DNA of 64,000 nt from Ramlibacter algicola (GTDB lineage: Bacteria; Pseudomonadota; Gammaproteobacteria; Burkholderiales; Burkholderiaceae_C). Below the pieces are notes generated by a model, which did no database searches, was not told where the DNA came from, and saw only the letters and a list, made by a program, of their open reading frames with translations. This document shows, one piece after another, positions 30,406 through 38,976 of this stretch. The translations under genes and the position numbers were made by a program. Numbering within the stretch: the first letter of the stretch is position 1; each line of letters opens with the position of its first letter. The stretch spans positions 3,162,001 to 3,226,000 of the forward strand of contig NZ_JAEDAO010000001.1 of the NCBI RefSeq assembly GCF_016641735.1, in the 5' to 3' direction.

Positions 30406-31320
30406 TCAAGCCCGCCGCCACGTCGACTGCACGAACCCGAACGGCCAGGTGCGCGTGCCGGCGTGCGTGTACGCGGTGTCGCGTTCCACCGGCCCGAACA
30501 GCGGGCGGCCGCGCCCAAGCAGCACGGGGATCGTCGTCACCACCAGTTCGTCCAGCAGGCCCTCGCGCAGGAAGGCCAGCAGCGTCTTGCCGCCGTCGAC
30601 CGACACCCGCCCCATGCCTTGCTGCTGCAGGCGCTTCGCGAGGTTGCCCGGCGGCTCCGCGCTGATCGTCACGTCGCCCGCGGGCCCGGCCGGCACGCCG
30701 TCCAGGCTGCGACTGAGGACATGCACCGGCTTGGCCGGGTACGGCCACGGCGGCGTCGAGCGCACGCGCTCGAACGTGCGGCGGCCCATCACGAGCATGT
30801 CGACGCCGTCGAGGAAAGCGCCGTAGCCGCAATCCTCGCCGGGCGGCATGCGGGTGCTGGCCTCCTGCAACCAGTCCAGCCCGCCATCCTCGCGCGCGAC
30901 GAAGCCATCGAGGCTGGCGACGACGAACGCGCAGAAGCGGGGGCGCAGCGCCAGCACCGGCGACCCGGCACGCTGGTGCCACGCGAAGCCGGCGGCGTGC
31001 GACGGCTGCACCGGTGCGGTGAAGCGGTAGCCGCGGCCGGGCACCGTGGCGATCGCCCCCGGTCCCATCAGCTTGCGCAGCGCACTGATGTGGACCTGCA
31101 GGTTGTTCTCCTCGACCACGCTGTCGGGCCAGATCAGGTCGAGCAGTTCGTGCTTGCCGACGACGCGGTCGCTGCGCTCGACCAGCGCCACCAGCACGTC
31201 GAACGCGCGGGCACCAAGGGGACACGGATGGCCGCCGCGGAGCACCGCGCGCCGGTGCGGGTCGATCACGAGGTCGCCGCACCGCCACGCATGCACGGGC
31301 TCAGGACGATTCAGCTCCAT
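30406..31320 (-). CDS. Fusion of OmpR/ToxR-type winged helix with a RibD C-terminal/DHFR-fold domain
   Basis: A 304-residue protein with two recognisable domains and no membrane segment. Residues 11-104 form a Trans_reg_C winged helix: CGDLVIDPHRRAVLRGG, LGARAFDVLVALVE, then ENNLQVHISALRKLM and VPGRGYRFTAPV. Residues 126-304 match the RibD C-terminal/dihydrofolate-reductase-like domain: FVVASLDGFVAREDG, LVMGRRTFERV, RVSVDGGKTLLAFL, then IPVLLGRGRPLF. The second domain normally binds NADPH with a pterin or pyrimidine and usually stands alone. The fusion suggests a one-component regulator sensing a nucleotide- or folate-like ligand. It diverges from a tiny membrane-protein gene. Confidence 0.88.
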   Translation of the reverse strand: MELNRPEPVHAWRCGDLVIDPHRRAVLRGGHPCPLGARAFDVLVALVERSDRVVGKHELLDLIWPDSVVEENNLQVHISALRKLMGPGAIATVPGRGYRFTAPVQPSHAAGFAWHQRAGSPVLALRPRFCAFVVASLDGFVAREDGGLDWLQEASTRMPPGEDCGYGAFLDGVDMLVMGRRTFERVRSTPPWPYPAKPVHVLSRSLDGVPAGPAGDVTISAEPPGNLAKRLQQQGMGRVSVDGGKTLLAFLREGLLDELVVTTIPVLLGRGRPLFGPVERDTAYTHAGTRTWPFGFVQSTWRRA

Positions 31321-31389
31321 TCAGCACGCCTTCATGCGCCTTCAGCGGGTGCCGCCCACGCTTGCTGGCCACCGACAAGGAGTTCCACC

Positions 31390-31557
31390 ATGCACCATGA
31401 CCCAGAGTCCCCGCTTTCGTCGTTGCTGCGGGCGACCGCCGCACTGGCAGCGGTCGTCGTGACGTGCTCGCTGTTCTACGGGGTCATCGCCGGCATGGCA
31501 GGCGACCCGTGGGCCACGCCGCTGGACCTGTCGGTGGTGGCGTCGCAGACACCCTGA
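31390..31557 (+). CDS. Small single-span membrane protein
   Basis: A 55-residue product, MHHDPESPLSSLLRATAALA then AVVVTCSLFYGVIAGMAGDP, with one hydrophobic helix (about 14-36) and a short polar tail. An AAGGAG ribosome-binding site lies seven bases upstream of the ATG. It diverges from the winged-helix/DHFR fusion gene with about 70 bases between starts. It is the natural candidate target of that regulator, but nothing in the sequence shows its function. Confidence 0.6.
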   Translation: MHHDPESPLSSLLRATAALAAVVVTCSLFYGVIAGMAGDPWATPLDLSVVASQTP

Positions 31558-31644
31558 ACACGCGCCCCGTTATAGGCGTGGGCCGCAGGGGCCACAAGCA
31601 CGCTACACACATTGAGACGAAGCCGCGGCGAAGGCCGCGCAGCG

Positions 31645-32184
31645 TCACATGTGCAGCCACTGCTCCTCGGGCAGGGCGGCCAGGAAGTCGTGCACGACCG
31701 CCAGCACGCCGGCCTGCTCGGCCCATTCGATCTGGTCGCGCAGGCGCAGGCGCTTCTGCATCGGTGAGACCGCGCCCCATGCCGGGCCGTCGATGGGCGG
31801 CGGCGGCGCGATGGTGCTGCCGCGCTGTTCGCGCGACGGCAACAGCGTGACCAGTTGGGCCCACGCACCGGGCATCGGGCAGGCGCGGTTGTTGCGCCGC
31901 GCGAGCACCATCACCTGGTCGAGCGTGAGCGTCCTGCGCGACACGGGGGCCGGCTTGGCGGGAAGCGTCGATGCGCGGTCGAGCGGCTGCGTCGCCATGA
32001 AGCTGCGCGCCGATGTGGGCGCCTGGGCCGGCTCGGTGGGCGCGAACGGCTGCTGGTGCGCGTCGTGCAACTCCTGGAACCGCTGCCAGGCCGACTCGCT
32101 CTCCTCCTCCAGCGCCATCGGCGCGGTCGCGCGATCCCCCGGGAAGAAGGGAACGAACGGGTTGGGAGTGGGAGGCTTCGCCAT
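31645..32184 (-). CDS. Hypothetical protein, soluble, 179 residues
   Basis: I use the ATG at 32184 (MAKPPTPNPFVPFFPGD), preceded by a purine-rich GAAGCCTCC-CACTCCC region only, so the start is tentative. The protein has a Pro/Ala-rich N-terminal half with FPGDRATAPM and ESESAWQRFQELHDAH. The C-terminal half contains LTLDQVMVLARRNNRACPMP and then RLRLRDQIEWAEQAGVLAVV. No signal peptide, membrane helix or known motif is evident. It sits between the small membrane gene and polA; a repeat-free 110-base gap separates it from polA. Confidence 0.6.
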   Translation of the reverse strand: MAKPPTPNPFVPFFPGDRATAPMALEEESESAWQRFQELHDAHQQPFAPTEPAQAPTSARSFMATQPLDRASTLPAKPAPVSRRTLTLDQVMVLARRNNRACPMPGAWAQLVTLLPSREQRGSTIAPPPPIDGPAWGAVSPMQKRLRLRDQIEWAEQAGVLAVVHDFLAALPEEQWLHM

Positions 32185-32294
32185 GGACGCGCGGATCATA
32201 CGGTCGGGGGCTGTCACGGCGCTGTCGAAAGCGCCAGCGGCCGGGCACAGGGCTCGGCGGTGCCAACTCCTTCACGTGCGCGGCCGCACGCGCG

Positions 32295-35114
32295 TCAGTG
32301 CGCCTTCTCCCAGTTCTCGCCGATCCCGATCTCCGCGAGCAGGGGCACGCGCAGTTCGGCCACGCCGGCCATGTGGCGCGGCACCTCGGCACGCACCCAC
32401 TCGACCTCGTCCTCGGGCACCTCGAACACCAGTTCGTCGTGCACCTGCATGATCATCTTCGTGCCCTTGCCCTGCTGGTCGAGCAGGTCCTGGATGCGAA
32501 CCATCGACAGCTTGATCAGGTCGGCGGCGGTGCCCTGCATCGGTGCGTTGATCGCCTGCCGCTCGGCGCCGCCGCGACGCGGGCCGTTGGGCGAGTTGAT
32601 CTCGGGCAGGTACAGCCGGCGGCCGAACACGGTCTCGACGTAGCCGCGCTCCTTGGCCGACGCGCGCGTCTCGTCCATGTACTGCTTGACGCCGGGATAG
32701 CGTTGGAAGTAGCGGTCGATGTACGCGGCCGCGGCCTTGGTCTCGATGCCGAGGTTGCGCGCCAGCCCGAAGCTGCTCATGCCGTAGATCAGGCCGAAGT
32801 TGATGACCTTCGCATAGCGGCGCTGCTCGCTCGACACCTGGGCAGGTTCGACGCCGAACACCTCGCTGGCCGTGGCGCGGTGCACGTCCAGGCCTTCGTT
32901 GAACGCGCGCAGCAGCGCCGGGTCCTCCGACAGGTGGGCCATGATGCGCAGCTCGATCTGGCTGTAGTCGGCGCTGGCGATGCGGTGCCCGGCCGGCGCG
33001 ATGAAGGCCTCGCGGATGCGGCGGCCCTCGGCCGTCTTCACCGGGATGTTCTGCAGGTTGGGATCGTTGGACGACAGCCGGCCCGTCACCGCGACGGCCT
33101 GCGCATAGTGCGTGTGCACTCGCCCGGTCCGCGGATGCACCATCTGCGGCAGCTTGTCCGTGTACGTGCCCTTCAGCTTGGAGAGGCCGCGGTGCTCGAG
33201 GATCTTCGCGGGCAGCGGGTAGTCCTCGGCCAGCTTCTCCAGCACTTCCTCGTCCGTGCTCGGCGCGCCGCTCGCGGTCTTCTTCACCACCGGCAGGCCC
33301 AGCTTGGTGAAGAAGATCTCGCCGATCTGCTTGGGGCTGCCAAGGTTGAATGGCTGGCCGGCGAGGTCGTGCGCTTCCTTTTCCAGTTGCAGGATGCGCT
33401 GCCCCATCTCGTGGCTCTGGCGCGCCAGCAGCCCGGCGTCGATCAGCACGCCGTGCCGCTCGATGCGGAACAGCGTCTCGCTGCTCTTCATCTCCAGGTC
33501 GTAGATGAACTTCAGCTTCGGGTCGCGTTCCAGCTTCGGCCACAGGCACTGGTGCACGTCCAGGCACTGGTCGGAGTCCTCGCACGAGTACTCGGCCGCC
33601 TTGTCGATCGGCACCTGCTGGAACGGGATCTGGTGCGCGCCCTTGCCGGCGATGGTCTCGAAGTCGATGCCGCTGCGGCCCAGGTGCCGCTCGGCCAGCG
33701 ACGCCAGCGAGTGCGGCTTGTGCACTTCCAGCACGTAGCTTTGCAGCATGGTGTCGTGCACGTAGCCCCGCACCTCGATGCCGTGGTTGGCGAACACGTG
33801 GCGGTCGTACTTCACGTGCTGGCCCAGCTTGGCGCGCGAGGCGTCTTCCAGCCAGGGCTTCAGGCGCGCGAGCACCTCGTCGCGCGGCAGCTGGTCGGGC
33901 GCGCCCGCGTAGCTGTGCGCCAGCGGGATGTACGCGGCCACGCCGGGCTCGGTCGAGAACGACAGGCCGATGATCTCGGCCTGCATCTCGTCCAGCGAAT
34001 TGGTCTCGGTGTCCAACGCCACCAGGTCGGCTGCCAGCAGCTTGGGCAGCCAGGCGTCGAACTGCTCCCAGGCGATGATGGTTTCGTACTGGAGGTTGGT
34101 CGCCCGCGACAGCCCCGACAGGTCCGGCTCCTCGAACAGGCCGCCGGGGCCGGGCCCCGCGCCGACCTTCTTCTGCGAGCGGTGCTCCTCCAGCAGTTCC
34201 GGCGGGACGTCGTGCGCCTCCAGCTGCTTGACCAGGCCACGCAGGCCGTACTTCTCGTAGAAGACCTTGAGCTTCTCGACGTCCTGCCCGCCGATGCGGA
34301 TGTCCTCCAGCTCCGGCAGGCCGGGGATGTGGTCCTGTAGGTCGCAGTCCTGCTTGATGCGCAGCAGCTCGCGGCCGGTGGGCAGCCAGCCGAGCGCCTT
34401 GCGCAGGTTCTCGCCGACGGCCCCCTTCACGTCCGCCGCGCGTTCGATCAGCGCGTCGAGCGAACCGAATTCGGTCAGCAGCTTGACCGCCGTCTTCGGC
34501 CCGACCTTGTCGACGCCCGGCACGTTGTCCACGCTGTCGCCCACCAGCGCCTGGTAGTCGACCATCAGCCGCGGCGGCACGCCGAACTCGGCCTCGACGC
34601 CAGCCAGGTCGCGCACCTTGTCGTTCATGGTGTCGATCACCATCACGTGCTCGTTCACCAGCTGCGACAGGTCCTTGTCGCCCGACGAGATGACGGTGCG
34701 CAGTCCGCGCGCGGTCGCCATGCACGACAGCGTGCCGATCACGTCGTCGGCTTCCACGCCGGGCACGTTCAGCACCTTCCAGCCGAGGAGGCGCACCACT
34801 TCGTGGATCGGCTCGATCTGCGTGCGCAGCTCGGGCGGCATCGGCGAGCGGTTGGCCTTGTAGTCCGGGTACAGGTCGTCGCGGAAGGTCTTTCCCGGCG
34901 CGTCGAACACGCACGCCGCATAGTCGGCGCGCACGTCCTTGCGCAGCTTCTGCATCATGTTGATCATCCCGCGGATCGCCCCCGTGGCCGGGCTCGTGGG
35001 ATCCCCGGGCACCGCCCGCAGGTCGGGCATCGCATGGAACGCGCGGTACAGGTAGCTCGATCCGTCCACCAGCAGCAGCGTCTTGGGGTGGCCGGTCGCT
35101 TCGTTGTCGCTCAT
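32295..35114 (-). CDS. polA: DNA polymerase I
   Basis: The 939-residue protein is a complete Pol I. The 5'-nuclease domain (about 1-300) begins KTLLLVDGSSYLYRAFHAMP and has DKDLSQLVNEHVMVIDTM. The 3'-5' exonuclease domain begins near 345; DLVALDTETNSLDEMQAEII keeps the DxE residues, so proofreading should be intact. Polymerase motifs are ASADYSQIELRIMAHLSEDP (A), RRYAKVINFGLIYGMSSFGL (B) and MIMQVHDELVFEV (C). It fills gaps after RNA-primer removal and in excision repair. It diverges from the DUF2782 and thrB genes, an order common in Burkholderiales. Confidence 0.97.
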   Translation of the reverse strand: MSDNEATGHPKTLLLVDGSSYLYRAFHAMPDLRAVPGDPTSPATGAIRGMINMMQKLRKDVRADYAACVFDAPGKTFRDDLYPDYKANRSPMPPELRTQIEPIHEVVRLLGWKVLNVPGVEADDVIGTLSCMATARGLRTVISSGDKDLSQLVNEHVMVIDTMNDKVRDLAGVEAEFGVPPRLMVDYQALVGDSVDNVPGVDKVGPKTAVKLLTEFGSLDALIERAADVKGAVGENLRKALGWLPTGRELLRIKQDCDLQDHIPGLPELEDIRIGGQDVEKLKVFYEKYGLRGLVKQLEAHDVPPELLEEHRSQKKVGAGPGPGGLFEEPDLSGLSRATNLQYETIIAWEQFDAWLPKLLAADLVALDTETNSLDEMQAEIIGLSFSTEPGVAAYIPLAHSYAGAPDQLPRDEVLARLKPWLEDASRAKLGQHVKYDRHVFANHGIEVRGYVHDTMLQSYVLEVHKPHSLASLAERHLGRSGIDFETIAGKGAHQIPFQQVPIDKAAEYSCEDSDQCLDVHQCLWPKLERDPKLKFIYDLEMKSSETLFRIERHGVLIDAGLLARQSHEMGQRILQLEKEAHDLAGQPFNLGSPKQIGEIFFTKLGLPVVKKTASGAPSTDEEVLEKLAEDYPLPAKILEHRGLSKLKGTYTDKLPQMVHPRTGRVHTHYAQAVAVTGRLSSNDPNLQNIPVKTAEGRRIREAFIAPAGHRIASADYSQIELRIMAHLSEDPALLRAFNEGLDVHRATASEVFGVEPAQVSSEQRRYAKVINFGLIYGMSSFGLARNLGIETKAAAAYIDRYFQRYPGVKQYMDETRASAKERGYVETVFGRRLYLPEINSPNGPRRGGAERQAINAPMQGTAADLIKLSMVRIQDLLDQQGKGTKMIMQVHDELVFEVPEDEVEWVRAEVPRHMAGVAELRVPLLAEIGIGENWEKAH

Positions 35115-35137
35115 GCCCTGATTGTGCCGGGCCTACA

Positions 35138-35449
35138 ATGAAGCCCATGCGCTCCGCCCTTGCCTTCGCCCTGATCGCCGCAGCAGCGGCCGTCCATGCC
35201 CAGGACGACCCGGCCGCGCCGGGGCGGCGCAACCAGAAGATCGAGCGCATCGTCCACGAGGACGCCGGCAGCCGCATCGAGGAACTGCGCGTGGGCGGGC
35301 AGACGCAGACCATCACCGTCCAGCCCAAGGCCGACGTGCCCGAGTACCAGGTCGAGCCCACGAAGCCGGGCCGGCAGCGCGATCGCCAGGACCGCAGTGG
35401 CAGCTCGGAAACGGGCGGCACGCGTTCCTGGACCGTCCTGAAGTTCTGA
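35138..35449 (+). CDS. DUF2782 family exported protein
   Basis: A 103-residue protein with a signal peptide (RSALAFALIAAAAAVHAQ), followed by a DUF2782 domain: RRNQKIERIVHEDAGSRIEE, LRVGGQTQTITVQPKADVPE. ATGs at 35138 and 35147 are both possible. The charged C-terminus ends GGTRSWTVLKF. It lies 23 bases from the divergent polA start and 13 bases before thrB. DUF2782 proteins are small periplasmic proteins of unknown function conserved at this place in betaproteobacteria. Confidence 0.85.
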   Translation: MKPMRSALAFALIAAAAAVHAQDDPAAPGRRNQKIERIVHEDAGSRIEELRVGGQTQTITVQPKADVPEYQVEPTKPGRQRDRQDRSGSSETGGTRSWTVLKF

Positions 35450-35462
35450 GCCGCCGCGCGCG

Positions 35463-36425
35463 ATGGCGGTCTACACCGAGGTTCCGGAGGACGACGCACG
35501 CAGCCTGTTCGCACGGCTGGGCCTGGGCGACCTCGTCGAGCTGCGCGGCATCCAGGGCGGCATCGAGAACACCAACTACTTCGCCACGACGGAGCAGGAC
35601 GGCCAGCGCACCGAGTGGGTGCTGACGCTGTTCGAGCGGCTCACCGCGCAGCAGCTGCCGTTCTACCTGCGCCTGATGAAGCACCTGGCGCAGCACGGCA
35701 TCCCGGTGCCCGACCCGCAGGCCGACGCTGCCGGCGACCTGGTGCACCTGCTGTGCGGCAAGCCCGCGGCCATCGTCGACAGGCTGGCCGGCCGCAGCGA
35801 GCTGCAGCCCACCGCCGCCCATTGCGCCGCCGTCGGCGAGATGCTCGCGCGCATGCACCTGGCCGCGCGCGACTTCCCGCTGACGCAGCCCAACCTGCGC
35901 GCGCTGCCCTGGTGGAACGAGACCGTGCCCGTGGTGCTGCCCTTCGTCGACGAGGCGCAGGCCGCGCTGTTGCGCAGCGAACTGGCCTACCAGAACCACA
36001 TTGCGGCCTCGTCCGCGGCCACCGCATTGCCGCGCGGCGCCGTGCACGCGGACCTGTTCCGCGACAACGTGATGTTCCAGGAGGGCGCGCTCACCGGCCT
36101 GTTCGACTTCTACTTCGCCGGCGTCGACACCTGGCTGTTCGACCTGGCCGTGTGCCTGAACGACTGGTGCATCGACCTGGCCACGGGCGCGCACGACGAC
36201 GTGCGTGCTCGCGCGCTGCTGGACGCGTACGACCGCGTGCGTCCGCTGCAGGCCGCCGAGCGGCGCCTGCTGCCGGCGATGCTGCGCGCCGGCGCGCTGC
36301 GCTTCTGGATCTCGCGCCTGTGGGACCTGCACCTGCCGCGCGAGGCCTCGCTGCTGCAGCCGCACGACCCTTCGCATTTCGAGCGCGTCCTGCGCCACCG
36401 CGTCGAGCACCCGGTCGCCGCCTGA
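35463..36425 (+). CDS. thrB: Homoserine kinase (APH-fold type)
   Basis: The 320-residue protein is the aminoglycoside-phosphotransferase-fold homoserine kinase of Pseudomonas and Burkholderiales, unrelated to GHMP-type ThrB of E. coli. Family blocks are MAVYTEVPEDDARSLFARLG, GIQGGIENTNYFATT and the catalytic PRGAVHADLFRDNVMFQE (HxD...N) with the metal-binding Asp in GLFDFYFAG. It phosphorylates L-homoserine for threonine synthesis. The next membrane-protein gene follows after 70 bases. Confidence 0.95.
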   Translation: MAVYTEVPEDDARSLFARLGLGDLVELRGIQGGIENTNYFATTEQDGQRTEWVLTLFERLTAQQLPFYLRLMKHLAQHGIPVPDPQADAAGDLVHLLCGKPAAIVDRLAGRSELQPTAAHCAAVGEMLARMHLAARDFPLTQPNLRALPWWNETVPVVLPFVDEAQAALLRSELAYQNHIAASSAATALPRGAVHADLFRDNVMFQEGALTGLFDFYFAGVDTWLFDLAVCLNDWCIDLATGAHDDVRARALLDAYDRVRPLQAAERRLLPAMLRAGALRFWISRLWDLHLPREASLLQPHDPSHFERVLRHRVEHPVAA

Positions 36426-36495
36426 GAGCGCGGACCGGTCGATGCGTTAAATTGGCCAGGCTCCGCGCTGCGGGGCCCCTGCCCAGCGTCCCTCC

Positions 36496-37272
36496 ATGAA
36501 ACTCCTCGTCGTCCCGCCGCGCACCGGCATCGCCTGGGTCCGTCTCGGCATCCAGACCTTCGCGCGCCAGCCGCTCGCGTTCTCGGGCCTGTTCTTCATG
36601 TACTGGTTCAGCATCGTCCTGCTGGCCATGGTCCCGGTCGTCGGCCTCGGGTTCGCGCTGGTGCTGGTGCCCGCGGGCGCGCTGGGCTTCATGGTGGCCA
36701 CGCGTGACGCCGCCGAAGGCCGCATCGCCTTGCCCAGCCGCCTGTTCGCAGGCTTTCGCCAGGGGCGCGAGCGCACGCGCGTGCTGCTGCAACTGGGGGT
36801 GGCGCACGCGCTGATCATCCTGGTGCTGGTGCTGGGCGTGTCGCTGCTGTTCCCGATGCCGGCGCAGGCGCCGGAGGACGACCCGCTGCTGCTGTTCACG
36901 CCGGCGCGGCTGGTGGCCACGCTGGTGCAGCTGCCTGTCAGCATCCTCTTTTGCTATGCGCCGGCGCTGTCGCACTGGCACGGGGTGCCGGCGACCAAGG
37001 CGCTGTTCTTCAGCGTCGTCGCGCTGTGGCGCAACCTGGGCGCCTTCGTCACCTTCGGCCTGGCCTGGTCCGCGGTCGTCGCCCTGGCGATGGGGGTGCT
37101 GCTGGTGCTGGCGAAGGCCGTCGGTCCGCTGGGCGGCGCGTTCGTCGCCGGGCCGCTGCTGATCGCCGTCGCGTCGATGATGATGGCGTCGACCTACTTC
37201 ACCTTCCGCGACAGCTTCACCGCGGACCCAGCCCCAGGGACTTCCCAGCCCCTCGACGGAGCATCGCCATGA
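36496..37272 (+). CDS. BPSS1780-type membrane protein
   Basis: A 258-residue integral membrane protein. The N-terminus VVPPRTGIAWVRLGIQTFAR, then QPLAFSGLFFMYWFSIVLLA, is typical of the BPSS1780 family, with about six membrane segments. RIALPSRLFAGFRQGRERTR is a conserved cytoplasmic loop and LSHWHGVPATKALFFSVVAL another family block. No function is established. Its stop overlaps the start of the FecR-like gene (ATGA), implying joint translation. Confidence 0.88.
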   Translation: MKLLVVPPRTGIAWVRLGIQTFARQPLAFSGLFFMYWFSIVLLAMVPVVGLGFALVLVPAGALGFMVATRDAAEGRIALPSRLFAGFRQGRERTRVLLQLGVAHALIILVLVLGVSLLFPMPAQAPEDDPLLLFTPARLVATLVQLPVSILFCYAPALSHWHGVPATKALFFSVVALWRNLGAFVTFGLAWSAVVALAMGVLLVLAKAVGPLGGAFVAGPLLIAVASMMMASTYFTFRDSFTADPAPGTSQPLDGASP

Positions 37273-37985
37273 CCCAGCACCACCTGCAAGGACGCACCGA
37301 AGCGGAAGTCCTCTGGTTCCAGCGCCGCGGCTTCCTGCAAGCCGCCGCCGCCTGGACCGCCGCAGGTGGGTTCGGCAGCGCGTTCGCGCAGCGGCGCAGC
37401 AACATCGTTGAATTGCGTGGCGACGCCACGCTCAATGGCCTCCCGGTCACGCGCGACACCGTCATCCAGACCGGCGACGAGCTGCAGACCGGCCCGGGCA
37501 GCACGCTGGTGTTCGTCATCGGCAGTGCGGCCTTCCAGGTGCGGCAGAACACGCGGTTGCAGGTCGAGCGCGGCAACACGCTCAACGCCGTGAGCCTGCT
37601 GCGGCTGGTGACCGGCGCGGTGGCCAGCGTCTGGGGCAAGGGCGAACCGCGCCGCATCGTCACGCCGACGCTCACCGCGGGCATCCGCGGCACGGGCGTC
37701 TACACCGAGGTGTTCCCCGAGCAGCAGATGCGCAGCTACTTCTGCAACTGCTACGGCGTGGTCGACATGGCCGCCGGCCCCGACCGCCTCGTGTCGCGGT
37801 CGACCTACCACCAGGCGTTCTGGGGCGAGGTGCAACCCAGGGACGGCCGTGTGCTCACGCCGGCCAAGGCGATCAACCACACCGACGAGGAACTGGAAGC
37901 ACTCGCGGCGCTGGTGGGCCAACGCACTGCGTGGCAGGAGAGCGGCCGCAAGGGCACGAAGGACGACGGCGGCTACTCGCGCTAG
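37269..37985 (+). CDS. FecR-domain exported protein
   Basis: A 238-residue protein. The N-terminus has a twin-Arg-like QRRGFLQAAAAWTAAGGFGS followed by AFAQ, a plausible Tat signal. The mature part is a FecR-like beta domain (about 45-150): LRGDATLNGLPVTRDTVIQT, GDELQTGPGSTLVFVIG, RIVTPTLTAGIRGTGVYTEV. A CNCYG cysteine pair (about 156-160) follows. FecR domains occur in anti-sigma sensors and in secreted beta-rich proteins; with no sigma factor adjacent, the latter is more likely. Coupled to the preceding membrane protein by ATGA overlap. Confidence 0.8.
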   Translation: MTQHHLQGRTEAEVLWFQRRGFLQAAAAWTAAGGFGSAFAQRRSNIVELRGDATLNGLPVTRDTVIQTGDELQTGPGSTLVFVIGSAAFQVRQNTRLQVERGNTLNAVSLLRLVTGAVASVWGKGEPRRIVTPTLTAGIRGTGVYTEVFPEQQMRSYFCNCYGVVDMAAGPDRLVSRSTYHQAFWGEVQPRDGRVLTPAKAINHTDEELEALAALVGQRTAWQESGRKGTKDDGGYSR

Positions 37986-38007
37986 CGCGGGCGGCGCTGC
38001 CGAACGT

Positions 38008-38097
38008 CGTCATTCCCGCGGAGGCGGGAATCCATCGCTTCCGACTTCACGGCCCACTCGTGGAAGCGATGGGTCCCCGCCTCCGCGGGGACGACGG
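38008..38097. repeat. Head-to-head pair of REP-like units
   Basis: CGTCATTCCCGCGGAGGCGG with GAATCCATCGCTTCC faces GGAAGCGATGGGTCCCCGCC with TCCGCGGGGACGACG, almost identical to the pair at 30272. It begins about 20 bases after the FecR-domain gene. Confidence 0.85.
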
Positions 38098-38102
38098 TCG
38101 CT

Positions 38103-38146
38103 GCTCCGCGGTCTCTGCGCTTGCCCTGCGACCTCTGCGTTGAGCT
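38103..38146. repeat. GCAGAGG-family repeat (reverse orientation)
   Basis: TCTCTGCGCTTGCCCTGCGA followed by CCTCTGCGTTGAGC is the reverse complement of the CTCAACGCAGAGG(A/T/G)CGCAG repeat seen at 7352, 50318 and, as an inverted pair, at 57197. The rest of the gap up to 38277 shows nothing else recognisable. Confidence 0.6.
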
Positions 38147-38277
38147 TCCTCCCGATTCCATCCCGGCGCACGCGCGAACCCAACCGCCGCTCGCACCGCC
38201 TGGAGGCATCCGCTGACAGAAATCGGCTTGTCCTGCTGGCTCAATGGGGCCACACGGACAGACGAAAGGAGCACGCC

Positions 38278-38490
38278 ATGTCCCAGCAAGCCCTCATCCA
38301 CGGCGACGTCAGCTTTCGCGCAGGCGACGGCATGTTGCTGCCGATCCCGGACGGCCCGGTCGACATCGAGCTGGCGGACGACAGCGCCACGTTGGGCTGG
38401 GTCGAGGACGGGGAACCCAACTCCGCCGCGATCACGCGCGACGAGTTCGACCGCTTCGTGCGCGAAGGCAAGATCCGCGTGCGCGACTGA
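38278..38490 (+). CDS. Small soluble hypothetical protein
   Basis: A 70-residue acidic protein: MSQQALIHGDVSFRAGDGML, then IPDGPVDIELADDSATLGW and a helix TRDEFDRFVREGKIRVRD. A strong AAAGGAG site precedes the ATG. Strand-rich N-terminus and a C-terminal helix suggest a small folded domain. I do not recognise a family. An intrinsic terminator follows the stop. Confidence 0.7.
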   Translation: MSQQALIHGDVSFRAGDGMLLPIPDGPVDIELADDSATLGWVEDGEPNSAAITRDEFDRFVREGKIRVRD

Positions 38491-38509
38491 CCAGCGCGCA
38501 CTCCCAACG

Positions 38510-38538
38510 AAAAGGCCGGGCATCGCCCGGCCTTTTTT
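38510..38538. terminator. Bidirectional intrinsic terminator
   Basis: AAAAGGCCGGGC, loop ATC, GCCCGGCC, then TTTTTT: an 8-bp GC stem extended by A-T pairs, with T-tracts on both strands. It serves the small gene at 38278 and the convergent DUF883-like gene at 38555. Confidence 0.93.
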
Positions 38539-38554
38539 CATGCGCCAGCTGAGC

Positions 38555-38827
38555 TCAGCGCATGAAGAGCTTGGAGAACACGATGCCGACGGCGAACGCG
38601 ACGCCGAGGGCGGCGATCGGGCTGGCGCGGACCTGCTCGCGCGCCATGTCGCCGTACTCCTGCTGCCAGCCCATCATCTTGTCGCTGCCCGTGCCGATGG
38701 ACTCCTGCAGGCGGTCGATCGCCTCGTGAGCCTTCTGCGCCACGCGCTGCACTTTGCCCGAGTCGGCGCCGCCACCCTGGCTGGCGCTGGTCGGGAAGGG
38801 ATTCTGGTTGCTGGTCTCGCTGTTCAT
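38555..38827 (-). CDS. DUF883/ElaB-YqjD-like membrane-anchored protein
   Basis: A 90-residue protein starting at ATG 38827 (MNSETSNQNPFPTSASQGGG), with a GGAG site upstream; the longer frame is not supported. The middle is amphipathic (KVQRVAQKAHEAIDRLQESI) and the C-terminus is one membrane helix with a glycine-containing face (ASPIAALGVAFAVGIVFSKL). This matches ElaB/YqjD-type proteins, C-tail-anchored inner-membrane proteins proposed to tether ribosomes in stationary phase. The assignment rests on layout. Confidence 0.75.
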   Translation of the reverse strand: MNSETSNQNPFPTSASQGGGADSGKVQRVAQKAHEAIDRLQESIGTGSDKMMGWQQEYGDMAREQVRASPIAALGVAFAVGIVFSKLFMR

Positions 38828-38976
38828 CGCTTGCTCCGTGGTGTTCGTGGTGGGCCGGCGGCCGCCGGTACTCCGCCCACTGTAGGAAGCCCAGCGTTGG
38901 GCGAATGTCGGTGCCGACGCGCTGGATCTGTGGGACACGTCCTGCACCCGACCTGACGGCTATGATGGGCTGCGCC

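Noticed and set aside
32013..34340. A 775-codon plus-strand open frame inside polA
   Set aside because: Shadow of the polymerase gene; polA motifs A, B and C on the other strand are decisive.
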